Assembly: GCA_041859045.1 (NCBI GenBank) | Contig: JBHELB010000071.1 | Span: forward strand, 1-64,000 | Length of the DNA: 64,000 nt | Reading direction: 5' to 3' | Source: JBHELB01 sp041859045 | GTDB lineage: Bacteria > Hydrogenedentota > Hydrogenedentia > Hydrogenedentales > SLHB01 | Shown here: positions 16,815-25,353 of the stretch, one piece after another | Layout: every line of letters starts with the position of its first letter | Numbering within the stretch: position 1 is the first letter of the stretch | Program-made: the position numbers and the translations under genes | The notes under the pieces: model-generated | Told to the model about the DNA's origin: nothing | The model's database searches: none | What the model saw: the letters and a program-made list of their open reading frames with translations, nothing else

Positions 16815-17580
16815 GTTGCGCTTCGCGAAACCGCGCATCGATGCGGGCGCGCACCTCGGGATCCGTGTCGTAGCGACGGGCAAACCACGTGTGCCAAAGC
16901 AGCGGCGCGCCACTGGGATCGTAGAGTTCCGTGGTCAGACCATCGTCGAGTTCCTTCGAATCGAGGTAGAACGGCTCAAATCCTTCCTGAAGCATCCAGA
17001 AGAAGAATCCGTAGAACGGCTCGAAGTCATCGTAGGCGTACTCGAAACCGGGCTTCAGCAGCGCGTTCGGCGTGAAGCGTTCGAGCGCGGACGAGTAGCG
17101 CGTGGCGCGGACTTCGCGCGGATTGACGGCCTGAAGGCGCGGGCGGATCCGCGCGGCGTGGTAGATGTTGAAGAACGGATTCACCGCGACGGGGTTATGG
17201 AAGCGATGTTTGCACACGCCGCCGTCGGGATTGCCGCAGAAGGCGTAGTGACGATCGCGCATGTAGTCGATGAGGGCCGCGATGCGCGCGGGGTCGATCA
17301 CGAAGGCATCTTCGTCGATATTGATGATCCATTCGGCGTTCGTTTGGAACTGCGCGAAGAGATAGCGCACCGATCCGATGAAGCCCGGGCAGTTGGTGAC
17401 GCGGACGCGAGGATACGGGAGGCCGATCAACGCATCGGACATCGCATAGAGCCGTTCGTTCATGGAGCGCGTCACGATGAGCACCTCGGCGTCGCGGTGC
17501 GCTTGAAATTGCAGGCGCGTATCGCGCTGCGCGACGCAGGCGGTGCGAATCGACGTGAGCAGTTTCTTGACGGGATTCAA
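16789..17580 (-). CDS. Putative glycosyltransferase (GT-A-like, DxD motif)
   Basis: 263 residues from TTG 17580. A GAGG lies 9 bases upstream and the gene starts 6 bases after pseC. There is no nearer ATG before residue 40. WIINIDEDAFVID (D89-E-D91) is a typical metal and nucleotide-sugar DxD site after a beta strand. FFFWMLQEGFEPFY and a C-terminal LLWHTWFARRY follow. No named family is certain. Position at the end of hemH-pseB-pseC suggests it attaches or modifies a sugar from that pathway. The last nine codons double as the dnaK terminator. Confidence 0.65.
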   Translation of the reverse strand: MNPVKKLLTSIRTACVAQRDTRLQFQAHRDAEVLIVTRSMNERLYAMSDALIGLPYPRVRVTNCPGFIGSVRYLFAQFQTNAEWIINIDEDAFVIDPARIAALIDYMRDRHYAFCGNPDGGVCKHRFHNPVAVNPFFNIYHAARIRPRLQAVNPREVRATRYSSALERFTPNALLKPGFEYAYDDFEPFYGFFFWMLQEGFEPFYLDSKELDDGLTTELYDPSGAPLLWHTWFARRYDTDPEVRARIDARFREAQQKNHPPCS

Positions 17581-17586
17581 CGCGCG

Positions 17587-18777
17587 TTACCTCGCGTACG
17601 CCGCGCACACCTTGCGGATCGCCTCAATGACATCGGCCACGTCGGCGTCCGTCATGCCGGGCCAGAGCGGCAACGTTAGCAGGCGCGCGTAGAGCGCCTC
17701 GGCGCGCGGGCAAAGCCCCGGCGCGTAACCGAGCCGCTGGTAATACGGATGCAAGTAGATGGGGCGGTAATGCACGTTCACGCCGATGCCTTCCGCGCGC
17801 AACGCGCGAAAGATCTGCGCGCGATCGACACGCAACGCATCGAGCCGCAGGCGAACGACATAGAGATGCCATGCCGATTGACGCTTTTCGCGCTGAATCA
17901 ACGGTTCGATGCAGGGTATGTCGGCGAATGCTTGCGTGTACGCTATGGCGATGGCGCGGCGGCGCGCGAGCGAAGTGTCGAGCCGCGAGAGTTGCGAACG
18001 GCCGAGCGCGCAGAGGATATCCGGCATTCGGTAGTTGTAGCCGAGCGCCTCCATGTCGTACTCCCAACCGCCGCGCGTTTCGCGCGTGCGCGCGTCGCTG
18101 GTGATGCCGTGATTACGAAAGGCGCGCGCGGTCTGCGCCAATGCCGGGTCGTTTGTCGCAAGCATGCCGCCTTCGCCGGTGGCGATGTGCTTGACCGGAT
18201 GCGTGCTGAACGCCGTGAACGTCGCGATGTTGCCGACGCGCTCGCCGTGAAACGTAGCTCCAAGCGCATGCGCGGCGTCTTCGATAACAGCAAATTGATG
18301 TGCGTGCGCCAGCGCGTTGATCGCGTCGAGGTCCGCAGGCTGTCCGGCGTAGTCCACCGGCAATACGGCGCGCGTATGAGGTGTGACGAGGGACTCGAGC
18401 AGGCGCACGTCGATCAGGCCGGTATCCGGCTCGATGTCGGCGAAGACAGGCCGCGCGCCCATGTACAACACGCAGTTTGCCGTGGCCACAAAACTGAGCG
18501 CGGGCACGATGGCCTCATCGCCTGTCGTGAGTCCCGCCGCGTGCGCCGCCGCGTGAAGCGCCGCCGTGCCGGAATTCACCGCGACCGCGTGCGCCGCGCC
18601 GACGCGTTCGGCGAACGCACGCTCGTAGCCCTCCACCCCCGGTCCGGTGGTGAGCCAGTCGCCGCGCAGCACCTCGGCGACGGCGGCGATATCCGCTTCT
18701 TCCACCGTATGCCGCGCGTACGGCAGACGATCTCGACGAACCGGCGCGCCGCCGTCGATAGCCAGTGCGTTGGACAT
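17587..18777 (-). CDS. pseC: PLP aminotransferase PseC (UDP-4-amino-4,6-dideoxy-AltNAc transaminase)
   Basis: 396 residues from ATG 18777. A 49-residue longer frame has an Arg-rich, unlikely N-terminus lying in pseB. DegT/DnrJ/EryC1/StrS fold: VNSGTAALHAA phosphate loop, VIEDAAHALGA (the Asp that holds the pyridine N), and FSTHPVKHIATGEGGM with the Schiff-base Lys. It matches the PseC subgroup, which aminates the 4-keto product of PseB in pseudaminic acid synthesis. It starts 8 bases after pseB. PseH, PseG, PseI and PseF are not in the window, so the final product could also be another 4-amino-dideoxy sugar. Confidence 0.88.
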   Translation of the reverse strand: MSNALAIDGGAPVRRDRLPYARHTVEEADIAAVAEVLRGDWLTTGPGVEGYERAFAERVGAAHAVAVNSGTAALHAAAHAAGLTTGDEAIVPALSFVATANCVLYMGARPVFADIEPDTGLIDVRLLESLVTPHTRAVLPVDYAGQPADLDAINALAHAHQFAVIEDAAHALGATFHGERVGNIATFTAFSTHPVKHIATGEGGMLATNDPALAQTARAFRNHGITSDARTRETRGGWEYDMEALGYNYRMPDILCALGRSQLSRLDTSLARRRAIAIAYTQAFADIPCIEPLIQREKRQSAWHLYVVRLRLDALRVDRAQIFRALRAEGIGVNVHYRPIYLHPYYQRLGYAPGLCPRAEALYARLLTLPLWPGMTDADVADVIEAIRKVCAAYAR

Positions 18778-18785
18778 GATTGCGG

Positions 18786-19778
18786 CTAGACCTCGCCGGA
18801 CTCGCAGGCGCGTACCATCGCCTGGATGTCGGCCTCGCTGAGCCACTGGGTGTTTTCGTCGCTCGAATACTTCGCACCGGGCGTCATGGGCGTGCCGATG
18901 TCGTCCCGCGCGTCGGTCCACCACGGGAAGACCGGTTGAATGATGTAGAGATCGTCGTGTTCACGGGTGTGCATGGATTCGTCGCGCGACACGAGGGCCT
19001 CGTGCAGTTTCTCGCCGGGGCGGATGCCGATGGATTCAATGCGGCAGTCCGGGCCGACGATTTTGGCGAGGTCGACCAGGCGCATGCTGGGAATCTTCGG
19101 CACGAACACTTCGCCTCCGCGCATGAGATCGAGGCATTTCAGGACGAACCGCGCGCCCTGCTCGAGCGTGAGCCAGAACCGCGTCATGCGTTCGTCGGTG
19201 ACCGTGAGCACACCGGAGGCCCGCTGCTTGAGAAATAGGGGGACGACACTACCTCGGCTGCCCACGACGTTGCCGTAGCGCGTGCAACTGAAGCGGGTCT
19301 GCCCCGCGCCCGCGTAGGAATTGCCTTGAACGAACAACTTCTCGCCCACGAGCTTGGTCGCGCCGTAGAGGTTGACGGGATTGACGGCCTTATCGGTGCT
19401 GAGCGCGATTACCCGCCGGACGCCGTGGTCGATGGCGGCATCGATGAGGTTCGTAGCGCCTTCGATGTTTGTGCGTACGGCCTCGATGGGGTTGTACTCG
19501 CAGGCGGGGACTTGCTTCATCGCCGCAGCGTGGACGACGACATCGACGCCGCCCATCGCGCGGTGGAGACGCTGACGATCGCGCACGTCGCCGACGAAAT
19601 AGCGCACGCGCGGATCACGGAAGCCTTCGACCCATTGCATATCGTGCTGCTTGGCTTCGTCGCGGCTGTAGATAATTACCTTGCGCGGGTTGCACTCTTG
19701 CAGCACCAGGCGCGCGAAGGCTTTGCCAAACGAGCCCGTGCCCCCGGTGATGAGCACGACCTGATTTTCGAGTCCCAT
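18786..19778 (-). CDS. pseB: UDP-GlcNAc 4,6-dehydratase (inverting) PseB
   Basis: 330 residues from ATG 19778, which has a GGGAGG site upstream. A start 10 codons earlier would overlap the hemH stop region. NAD(P)-binding motif TGGTGSFGKAF, then HAAAMKQVPACEYNP (the PseB/FlaA1 active-site segment with Lys), and YGATKLVGEKLF. It converts UDP-GlcNAc to UDP-2-acetamido-2,6-dideoxy-beta-L-arabino-4-hexulose, the first step of pseudaminic acid synthesis. It forms an operon with hemH (16 bases) upstream and pseC (8 bases) downstream. Confidence 0.92.
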   Translation of the reverse strand: MGLENQVVLITGGTGSFGKAFARLVLQECNPRKVIIYSRDEAKQHDMQWVEGFRDPRVRYFVGDVRDRQRLHRAMGGVDVVVHAAAMKQVPACEYNPIEAVRTNIEGATNLIDAAIDHGVRRVIALSTDKAVNPVNLYGATKLVGEKLFVQGNSYAGAGQTRFSCTRYGNVVGSRGSVVPLFLKQRASGVLTVTDERMTRFWLTLEQGARFVLKCLDLMRGGEVFVPKIPSMRLVDLAKIVGPDCRIESIGIRPGEKLHEALVSRDESMHTREHDDLYIIQPVFPWWTDARDDIGTPMTPGAKYSSDENTQWLSEADIQAMVRACESGEV

Positions 19779-19794
19779 AGCGTCTCCCTCCCAC

Positions 19795-20829
19795 TCACCC
19801 GACCGCATGCCGCTCTATCAACCGCGCCAGTGCCTCCACCCACGCCGGGTGATCGTTGAGACAGGGCACAAGACGAAATGCCTGGCCGCCCGCCTTTAGA
19901 AAGTCGCCTTTTGCCCGAATGCCGATCTCTTCCAGCGTTTCCAGGCAGTCCGCCGTGAACGCCGGGCATACCACCAGCAGGCGCTTCACGCCGCGATGCG
20001 CCAAGGCGCGGACTGTGGCGTCCGTTGCCGGACGAATCCAGGCCGCCCGGCCCAGTCGCGATTGAAAACTCATGGTAACCGTTTCCGGGGCGAGGTTCAG
20101 GCGCGCCGCAAACGTTTCGGTGGTGGCGTGGCACTGCGCCCGGTAGCAGTACGGCAAGACATCGGCTCCAACGCGAGTGCAACAGTCTTCCGTGGCCAAG
20201 CAATGCGCGCCGGTGGGGTCGCTCTTATGGATGTGGCGCTCCGGAAGACCGTGGTAACTGAGCAGGGTATGGTCTGGTTTGAACTCCTCGAGCGCCGGCC
20301 GGGCAACAGCCTCCCAGGCGGAAAGAAATCCTTCGTCGTCAAAGAATGGAGGCAGCACGGTAATCGGCGTGACGTTCCACGGGCGTGCGGCCAACCGATA
20401 GACTTCGGCGAGGATGGAGCCGGTGGTGGCGGCGGCATACTGGGGGAAAACGGGTACGACCACGATACGGGCCACCTTGCATTGGCGGAGGCGCTCGAGG
20501 GCGTCCGCGATGGACGGCGCGCCGTAACGCATCCCCAGTTCAACGACTGCGCCGGACAGGCGTGTTTGAAGTTCGTGCTGTAACCGCCGGCTGATCGCGA
20601 GCAGCGGCGAACCGTCCTCGCCCCAAATTTGGGCGTACGCTGCCGCGCTCTTCTTGGGGCGGAAGGGCAGAATGACGCCGTAGAGTAGAAGGGCGCGCAG
20701 GAGCGCGGGCATATCGAGAATACGGGGGTCGGAGAGGAATTGGCGGAGATAGGCGCGGGTCTCTCGCGGGCGCGGGGCCGCAGGTGTGCCCGTGTTTACC
20801 AGTAACACGCCCAGCGTATCACCGGGCAT
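19795..20829 (-). CDS. hemH: Ferrochelatase HemH
   Basis: 344 residues. ATG 20829 follows AAGGAGGA. Family landmarks are GVLLVNTGTP at the N-terminus, MRYGAPSI, VVPVFPQYA, and LLSYHGLPERHI with the metal-binding His. The C-terminal SRLGRAAWIRPATD and VVCPAFTADCLETLEEI segments (the latter with the second active-site Glu region) complete the fold. It inserts ferrous iron into protoporphyrin IX or coproporphyrin III. It is the first gene of an operon with pseB and pseC, an unusual pairing. Confidence 0.94.
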   Translation of the reverse strand: MPGDTLGVLLVNTGTPAAPRPRETRAYLRQFLSDPRILDMPALLRALLLYGVILPFRPKKSAAAYAQIWGEDGSPLLAISRRLQHELQTRLSGAVVELGMRYGAPSIADALERLRQCKVARIVVVPVFPQYAAATTGSILAEVYRLAARPWNVTPITVLPPFFDDEGFLSAWEAVARPALEEFKPDHTLLSYHGLPERHIHKSDPTGAHCLATEDCCTRVGADVLPYCYRAQCHATTETFAARLNLAPETVTMSFQSRLGRAAWIRPATDATVRALAHRGVKRLLVVCPAFTADCLETLEEIGIRAKGDFLKAGGQAFRLVPCLNDHPAWVEALARLIERHAVG

Positions 20830-20871
20830 GGCATTCCTCCTTGTTACACGCGATAGCCCTGACAGGGGAAA

Positions 20872-21453
20872 TCAGTCTTCGTCCTTCTCGGCGGCCTTGC
20901 GGGAAGACGGCTTGCGTCGACGCTTGCGATCTCGCAGGGCATTGGCCTTGTAGAAGAGGGACGGGTCGATAATCGGGTCGTGCAGCCCCTGCGTCTCGAC
21001 GTCGCCGTAGCTGACGCGGCCGCGGTAGGTGCGATTCGAAAGGATAATGGCGATAGCCTGGCGCGACCAGCGGTTGCCTTTGCGGGTGTACACGCCCTTG
21101 GAATGAAGATAGCTGACGACTTTGCCTGTGCTGCGGGTCTGCAGGTATTCGCGGAAGATCATACGGACGACTTCAGCCTCGTCGTCATCGACCATAAGGG
21201 GCTTTTCGCCTTCGCCGCCGCGACGGTAGCCATAGGGCGCGGGACCGGTGCCGTAGCGGCCCTGTTGTACCGCACTCAGTTGACCACGCTTTACCTTGGC
21301 GCCGTGAGAGAGCCTGCCCGGCGTCTCTTCAAGCACCCCGCTTGGAAAGCGCGGCTCCACGACGCCCGTGGCGGTGGTCCCGTCCTGAAGAGCAACCCCT
21401 GTTTTCTGCCCCGTCGTATCCATGATTACGTGTCCGCTGATTTCGGAGGGCAT
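20872..21453 (-). CDS. Recombinase-domain protein lacking the serine-recombinase catalytic domain
   Basis: 193 residues from ATG 21453. An ATG at 21564 in the same frame is possible, but this one has a GGGGGGCC tract just upstream. Residues from about 70 match the DNA-binding recombinase domain of large serine recombinases: GPAPYGYRRG, VDDDEAEVVRMIFREYL, LHSKGVYTRKGNRWSRQAIAIILSNRTYRG. The usual N-terminal resolvase domain with its catalytic Ser and Arg residues is absent, and no remnant is seen upstream. It ends in a basic tail. It is either a decayed integrase or a stand-alone DNA-binding protein. It is not inside a recognisable element. Confidence 0.7.
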   Translation of the reverse strand: MPSEISGHVIMDTTGQKTGVALQDGTTATGVVEPRFPSGVLEETPGRLSHGAKVKRGQLSAVQQGRYGTGPAPYGYRRGGEGEKPLMVDDDEAEVVRMIFREYLQTRSTGKVVSYLHSKGVYTRKGNRWSRQAIAIILSNRTYRGRVSYGDVETQGLHDPIIDPSLFYKANALRDRKRRRKPSSRKAAEKDED

Positions 21454-21689
21454 AGGCCCCCCGGCCCCTATTAATTCCACAATCTCCGCGCGGTTTAAGC
21501 ACCATCGCCGACACTGTGTAAAGAATCCACCCCGTATTGTACGCGACTTCCCGGCATATGTCAATTATTTCTGTGGCAGTATTTGCGGTTACGCCCTTTT
21601 TGTCAGTTGGGATCGGGGAAGACCGGGCTTTATAGCTGACCACCGAAATGCCAATCGAAATCGTAACTATTTACAAAAGAAGCACATAC

Positions 21690-21731
21690 AAAAAGAGCAA
21701 CGCGACCGCCGGGTATCCCTGCGGCCGCGTT
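21690..21731 (-). terminator. Terminator of the GntR-family gene
   Basis: Arms 21699-21709 and 21721-21731 pair over 11 bases with one mismatch. Read on the minus strand the stem is followed by GCTC and five T. It lies 30 bases after the GntR gene stop. Confidence 0.75.
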
Positions 21732-21762
21732 GTCAGTTTACATATCCCCCCGGGATGTGCGA

Positions 21763-22242
21763 CTACTTGCCCTTCTTCTTGCCGCCCTTGACGACCGCCG
21801 CGATGGTATCGGGTGCGTTGCTGTAGAGCGGGCCATCGAAGGAGTAGCTCTTGTCCACGAACTCGTGGAGCTCCTTGACCGGCAGTCCCGAGGCCTTGGC
21901 CTCCGTGACGACCTCGTGAAGGCGGCCGTACACACGGCGGCGGCAGTCTTCCTTGCACTTCTGTTCGATGCCGCGGTTGACGAAGACACCCATACCCCGA
22001 CGCGTGTACAATAGGCCCATGACCTCAAGGTCGCGGTAGGCCTTGGCGACGGTGTTTGGGTTGACGTTCAACCGCTCGGACAGCTCGCGCACGGAGGGAA
22101 GCTGGTCGCCGGGCTTGAGCCGGCCAGAAGCAATGGCGAACTGCACATGATTCTCGATCTGTACATAGACAGCGACACTACTCGTAATGTCGATGCTCGA
22201 GAGCATATCGATTTCCTTCGGTTCGTTCTTCGCGCTAGACAT
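21763..22242 (-). CDS. GntR-family regulator, YtrA type
   Basis: 159 residues from ATG 22242, with AGGAGC 8 bases upstream. A longer frame has no site. Winged-helix domain at about 15-85: VAVYVQIENHVQFAIASGRLKPGDQLPSVRELSERL then NVNPNTVAKAYRDLEVMGLL and RRGMGVFV. The short C-terminal tail without a large ligand domain is the YtrA pattern; such regulators usually control adjacent transport or envelope genes and themselves. It is divergent from a secreted PHP hydrolase, with overlapping promoters between them, so that gene is the likely target. Confidence 0.9.
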   Translation of the reverse strand: MSSAKNEPKEIDMLSSIDITSSVAVYVQIENHVQFAIASGRLKPGDQLPSVRELSERLNVNPNTVAKAYRDLEVMGLLYTRRGMGVFVNRGIEQKCKEDCRRRVYGRLHEVVTEAKASGLPVKELHEFVDKSYSFDGPLYSNAPDTIAAVVKGGKKKGK

Positions 22243-22313
22243 TGGTTTTGCTCCTGTACTGCGTCTGCATATACACTGTTCTCCCAAAGCGCCAGCCATC
22301 CTATTCTGATATC

Positions 22314-22350
22314 ATTATACATGTTGATTTATGCCGCATTCAAGTAAAAT
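22314..22350. promoter_or_regulatory. Overlapping divergent promoters of the GntR and PHP genes
   Basis: Minus strand: -35 TTGAAT (22343-22338), 18 bp, perfect -10 TATAAT (22319-22314). Plus strand: TTGATT (22324-22329), 15 bp, TAAAAT (22345-22350). Exact repeats of ACATGTTGA at 22319-22327 and 22367-22375 flank the region and are candidate operator half-sites. Confidence 0.55.
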
Positions 22351-22393
22351 TATGTTCAGTGCGTACACATGTTGAACGAATAAGGGGGGATCA

Positions 22394-24130
22394 ATGCCAA
22401 TTTACGCGCGACTAGTTGCTTATTTCTTGCTAGCAGGGTGGGTGCTGTGGCCGGGCTCGGATAGCTACGCGCAGGGCAACGCTACGCCAACGGGCGACGG
22501 AGTGAACATCCGGATAGACATTACGAACGTTGTGGGGCATCAGCTACCGGGCAAGGTCGAACTGCGCCCCGTTTCGGGTAAGGGCGTGGTTACGTCCATC
22601 GCGCGGGAGGGGCGCGGGCAAGTGACGTGTCCTCCCGGTGAGTATCAGGTGTTGATCTATGTGTATGAGTCAGGTGTTCCATTCTTGGCGGACGTGCAGC
22701 GCCAAACGTTTCAGGCGGGCCAACCGGGCGCCGTGCTCCTCAATCTGGCGGAAGGCGCGGAGAAGGGCAAAGAAGGATCCCTCGCCCAGTTTGACAAGGA
22801 CGGCGATCTGGCCCTCGACCGGGCCGAGGTCGCGGCGGGCACCGATCCCGACAATCCCTCCAGTCTGCCCGGCCGTCAATCGGCGCCGTTTCCCTCCACG
22901 GTGCTCGAGAAAAGGGCGGGGTGGTACCGCGGCGAACTGCACGCGCACTCGAAGTACGGCGGAGGCTCGGAAACCGTGGGCGAGTTGGTGCGCCGGGCGG
23001 AAGCCGCCAAGCTCGACTTTTTGGCGATCGCCGACCGCAATACGCTGGCGTCGGCGCTCGATCCCGAGTTCAAATCGAATTCGGTGGCGTTGATCCCCGC
23101 AATGGAGTGGGGGACGGAGCAGCAGGGCATCGCGTTGCTGTATGGGCCCGGGACGGTGCCGGGACCGGTGCTGAACGCGGCGGACGCGCAGGCGCTGGTG
23201 TGGCTGGTGCAAACCCAGGGAGGCGCTTATGCCGTCGCGCATCCGTGTTTCGAGAAAGCCCCGTGGCTCTGGGGATTGGCGAATGTGAACGCGATTGAGG
23301 TGTGGTGCCGGGAGTGGGCGAAGGTGCCGCCGGCCACGCTCGCGCGGTTGGGCGCGATCGGCGAGGAACGGACTCGGGAGAAGCGGCTGGTGTACCCCCT
23401 GGCGCGGGCGGTCGCCACGCAGGGGCTGTCGGCCAACGGCCAGGCGGCGCTGTACTACGAATACGAGTTGCAGCGCGGGCTGCGCGCGGGCCTGATCGGC
23501 GGCTCGATGAGTTCAGATCCCAAAGTCGCGCTGGCGGAGCCGGTGACGTGGGTGTATGCGGAAGAGAAATCGGCGCGCGGCATCGTTGACGGCATCCGCC
23601 GGGGGCGGACCTTTGTGTCGCATTCGCTGGACGGTCCGACAATCGAATTCGCCGCGGACGCGGGCAAGAAAGGGTCCGTGAATGTGGTGATCGGCGACAC
23701 CATTCCGGTCACGGTGGAAAGCGAACTGGCAGTGATGGTGCGCGACGCGAAGGGAAAGAAAGTGCAGATCCTGGCGAATGGCCGCCCGATCCGCACGCTC
23801 AACTGCACGGACAACGTGTTGGCGGTGAAGGTGCCGGTCAAACCGATGGAATACACGGTGTACACGGTGCGCGTGATCGAGCCGGTTACGGAGCAGGCGT
23901 TTGGCACGGTGCGGCCGCTGGCGATATCGAGTCCCATCTACGCGGAGCCGTATATCGTCGTCGATCCGAGCGTGAAGCCGGAGCAGGCGCGCGTGCGGAT
24001 TACGCCCTCGCGGGTAAAGGACGCCGCCGTGGCCCCGGGCGACAGCGCCAAGCCTTTTGCCGTGTACAAGGGCGAGGAATGGGCTCCGCCCACGGATGCG
24101 CAGGAGTTGGTGCCGCAGTGGGTGTACTGA
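22394..24130 (+). CDS. Secreted PHP-domain metal-dependent hydrolase (CehA/McbA-like)
   Basis: 578 residues. ATG 22394 follows AAGGGGGG. A signal peptide spans residues 1-26 (hydrophobic core then SYAQG). Residues 35-125 look like a beta-sandwich. DKDGDLALDRAEVAAGTDP (134-152) is an EF-hand or thrombospondin-type calcium loop. The PHP domain begins near 178: ELHAHS (H183, H185), FLAIADRN (D214), IPAMEWG (E238), VAHPC (H283) supply metal ligands of the PHP fold. Family members are phosphoesterases or hydrolases with bound metals. The substrate is unknown, and export points to an envelope or external substrate. It is divergent from the GntR regulator. Confidence 0.82.
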   Translation: MPIYARLVAYFLLAGWVLWPGSDSYAQGNATPTGDGVNIRIDITNVVGHQLPGKVELRPVSGKGVVTSIAREGRGQVTCPPGEYQVLIYVYESGVPFLADVQRQTFQAGQPGAVLLNLAEGAEKGKEGSLAQFDKDGDLALDRAEVAAGTDPDNPSSLPGRQSAPFPSTVLEKRAGWYRGELHAHSKYGGGSETVGELVRRAEAAKLDFLAIADRNTLASALDPEFKSNSVALIPAMEWGTEQQGIALLYGPGTVPGPVLNAADAQALVWLVQTQGGAYAVAHPCFEKAPWLWGLANVNAIEVWCREWAKVPPATLARLGAIGEERTREKRLVYPLARAVATQGLSANGQAALYYEYELQRGLRAGLIGGSMSSDPKVALAEPVTWVYAEEKSARGIVDGIRRGRTFVSHSLDGPTIEFAADAGKKGSVNVVIGDTIPVTVESELAVMVRDAKGKKVQILANGRPIRTLNCTDNVLAVKVPVKPMEYTVYTVRVIEPVTEQAFGTVRPLAISSPIYAEPYIVVDPSVKPEQARVRITPSRVKDAAVAPGDSAKPFAVYKGEEWAPPTDAQELVPQWVY

Positions 24131-24166
24131 GTCCCGTTCGAAGCGTTTACTGCTTACGTTCGGTTC

Positions 24167-24195
24167 TTGTTCTTCACCTCATTAAGGTATAGACT
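24167..24195 (+). promoter_or_regulatory. Promoter of the wecA-like gene
   Basis: -35 TTGTTC (24167-24172), 17 bp, -10 TAGACT (24190-24195). The predicted start near 24202 gives a 66-nt leader. The -10 is identical to those of hrcA and the GT4 operon. Confidence 0.5.
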
Positions 24196-24267
24196 CGAAA
24201 TCGTGTAGGCAGCGAATCATTTCGAGGCCGTTCGCGGGCGTTTTGGGCCGTTGGCCACGGGAGAGAT

Positions 24268-25353
24268 ATGCCGGTTCAAGAGTATGCGCTACGGTATGCC
24301 GCGCTGTTTGGCGTGGCGTTCGCGGTGTGCCTTCTGCTTGAGCCTTTGGTGATCCTGGGCGCGCGCGCGTGCGGCGTAACGGACACCCCGAACTGGCGCA
24401 AGGTACACACCCGCCCGATGGCGCGCATGGGCGGCTTGGCGTTCCTTCCGGCGTTGCTGGCGGCGTTTATACTCGCGCTGTGGTATTGGCCCGTGCTCTG
24501 GCAAGAAAAGTACTACGGCGTGGCGCTGGCGGCGCTTATCCTCGTCTGCACGGGCCTGTGGGACGATGCCTGCGGCATGCGGCCAATTGTGAAGCTTTTT
24601 TTTCAGTTCGCGGCGGGGGCGTGCCTCTGGGTGTTTCAATACCGTTTTGACGTGGTCTCGCTGCCTTTCACCGAGACCGTGCTCGATATCGGCCGATTCG
24701 ATTTCATCGTGATCGTCGTCGGGACGGCGCTCGTGATCAACGCGATCAACATGATCGACGGGCTCGACGGACTCGCCGCGGGCAGCACGTTCATCATGTG
24801 CCTCTTCTTGTTCATCAGCAAGATGACGCAAGGGGGATGGGACGGCGGGCTCGTGCTAGCGGCGGGGATGGGGCTGACGTTGGCCTTCCTGTGCTTCAAC
24901 CTTCACCCCGCGCGCGTGTTCATGGGCGACACGGGCTCGATGGTGCTGGGCTTGTTGCTGGCGTCGGAGCTGTTCGATGCGTCCTCGCGCGGCGTCGCGG
25001 TCACGACCTTGCTTATCCCGCTGTCCACCCTCGCGGTGCCGTTGGTCGATCTCTTTCGCACCGTGTTCAGCCGCGCGCGCCGGGCTCGCCACCTGTTCGC
25101 GGCGGACAAGAGCCACCTCCACCACCACCTGCTCGAACTGGGCCTGACGCAGCGAGGCGTGGTCGTCTTCATCTACGCCATGAACGTCTATGTCGGCGTG
25201 ATGGCCATGCTCTACTACCATGTCGAACCGGCGTACCGCGCGGCGCTGCTCATCAGCACGGGACTCTTCCTGTTTCTCACGTTCTATCTCATCGGCACCC
25301 ACTTCAGAGCCGGCGCTACGCGTCCTGGCGATCCGAGGGCCTCCGATGAGTAG
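24268..25353 (+). CDS. Undecaprenyl-phosphate HexNAc-1-phosphate transferase (WecA/TagO/MraY family)
   Basis: 361 residues with about ten membrane helices. Conserved catalytic motifs are GLWDDACGMRP (D99, D100), NAINMIDGLDGLAAG (158-172), FNLHPARVFMGDTGSM and KSHLHHHLLELGLTQR (the His-rich loop that defines WecA-type sugar selection). It transfers GlcNAc-1-P or a similar HexNAc-1-P from UDP-sugar to undecaprenyl phosphate, starting glycan assembly at the inner membrane. MraY itself is unlikely because of the HHH loop and the lack of mur genes nearby. It overlaps the following TPR gene by 8 bases. Confidence 0.92.
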   Translation: MPVQEYALRYAALFGVAFAVCLLLEPLVILGARACGVTDTPNWRKVHTRPMARMGGLAFLPALLAAFILALWYWPVLWQEKYYGVALAALILVCTGLWDDACGMRPIVKLFFQFAAGACLWVFQYRFDVVSLPFTETVLDIGRFDFIVIVVGTALVINAINMIDGLDGLAAGSTFIMCLFLFISKMTQGGWDGGLVLAAGMGLTLAFLCFNLHPARVFMGDTGSMVLGLLLASELFDASSRGVAVTTLLIPLSTLAVPLVDLFRTVFSRARRARHLFAADKSHLHHHLLELGLTQRGVVVFIYAMNVYVGVMAMLYYHVEPAYRAALLISTGLFLFLTFYLIGTHFRAGATRPGDPRASDE

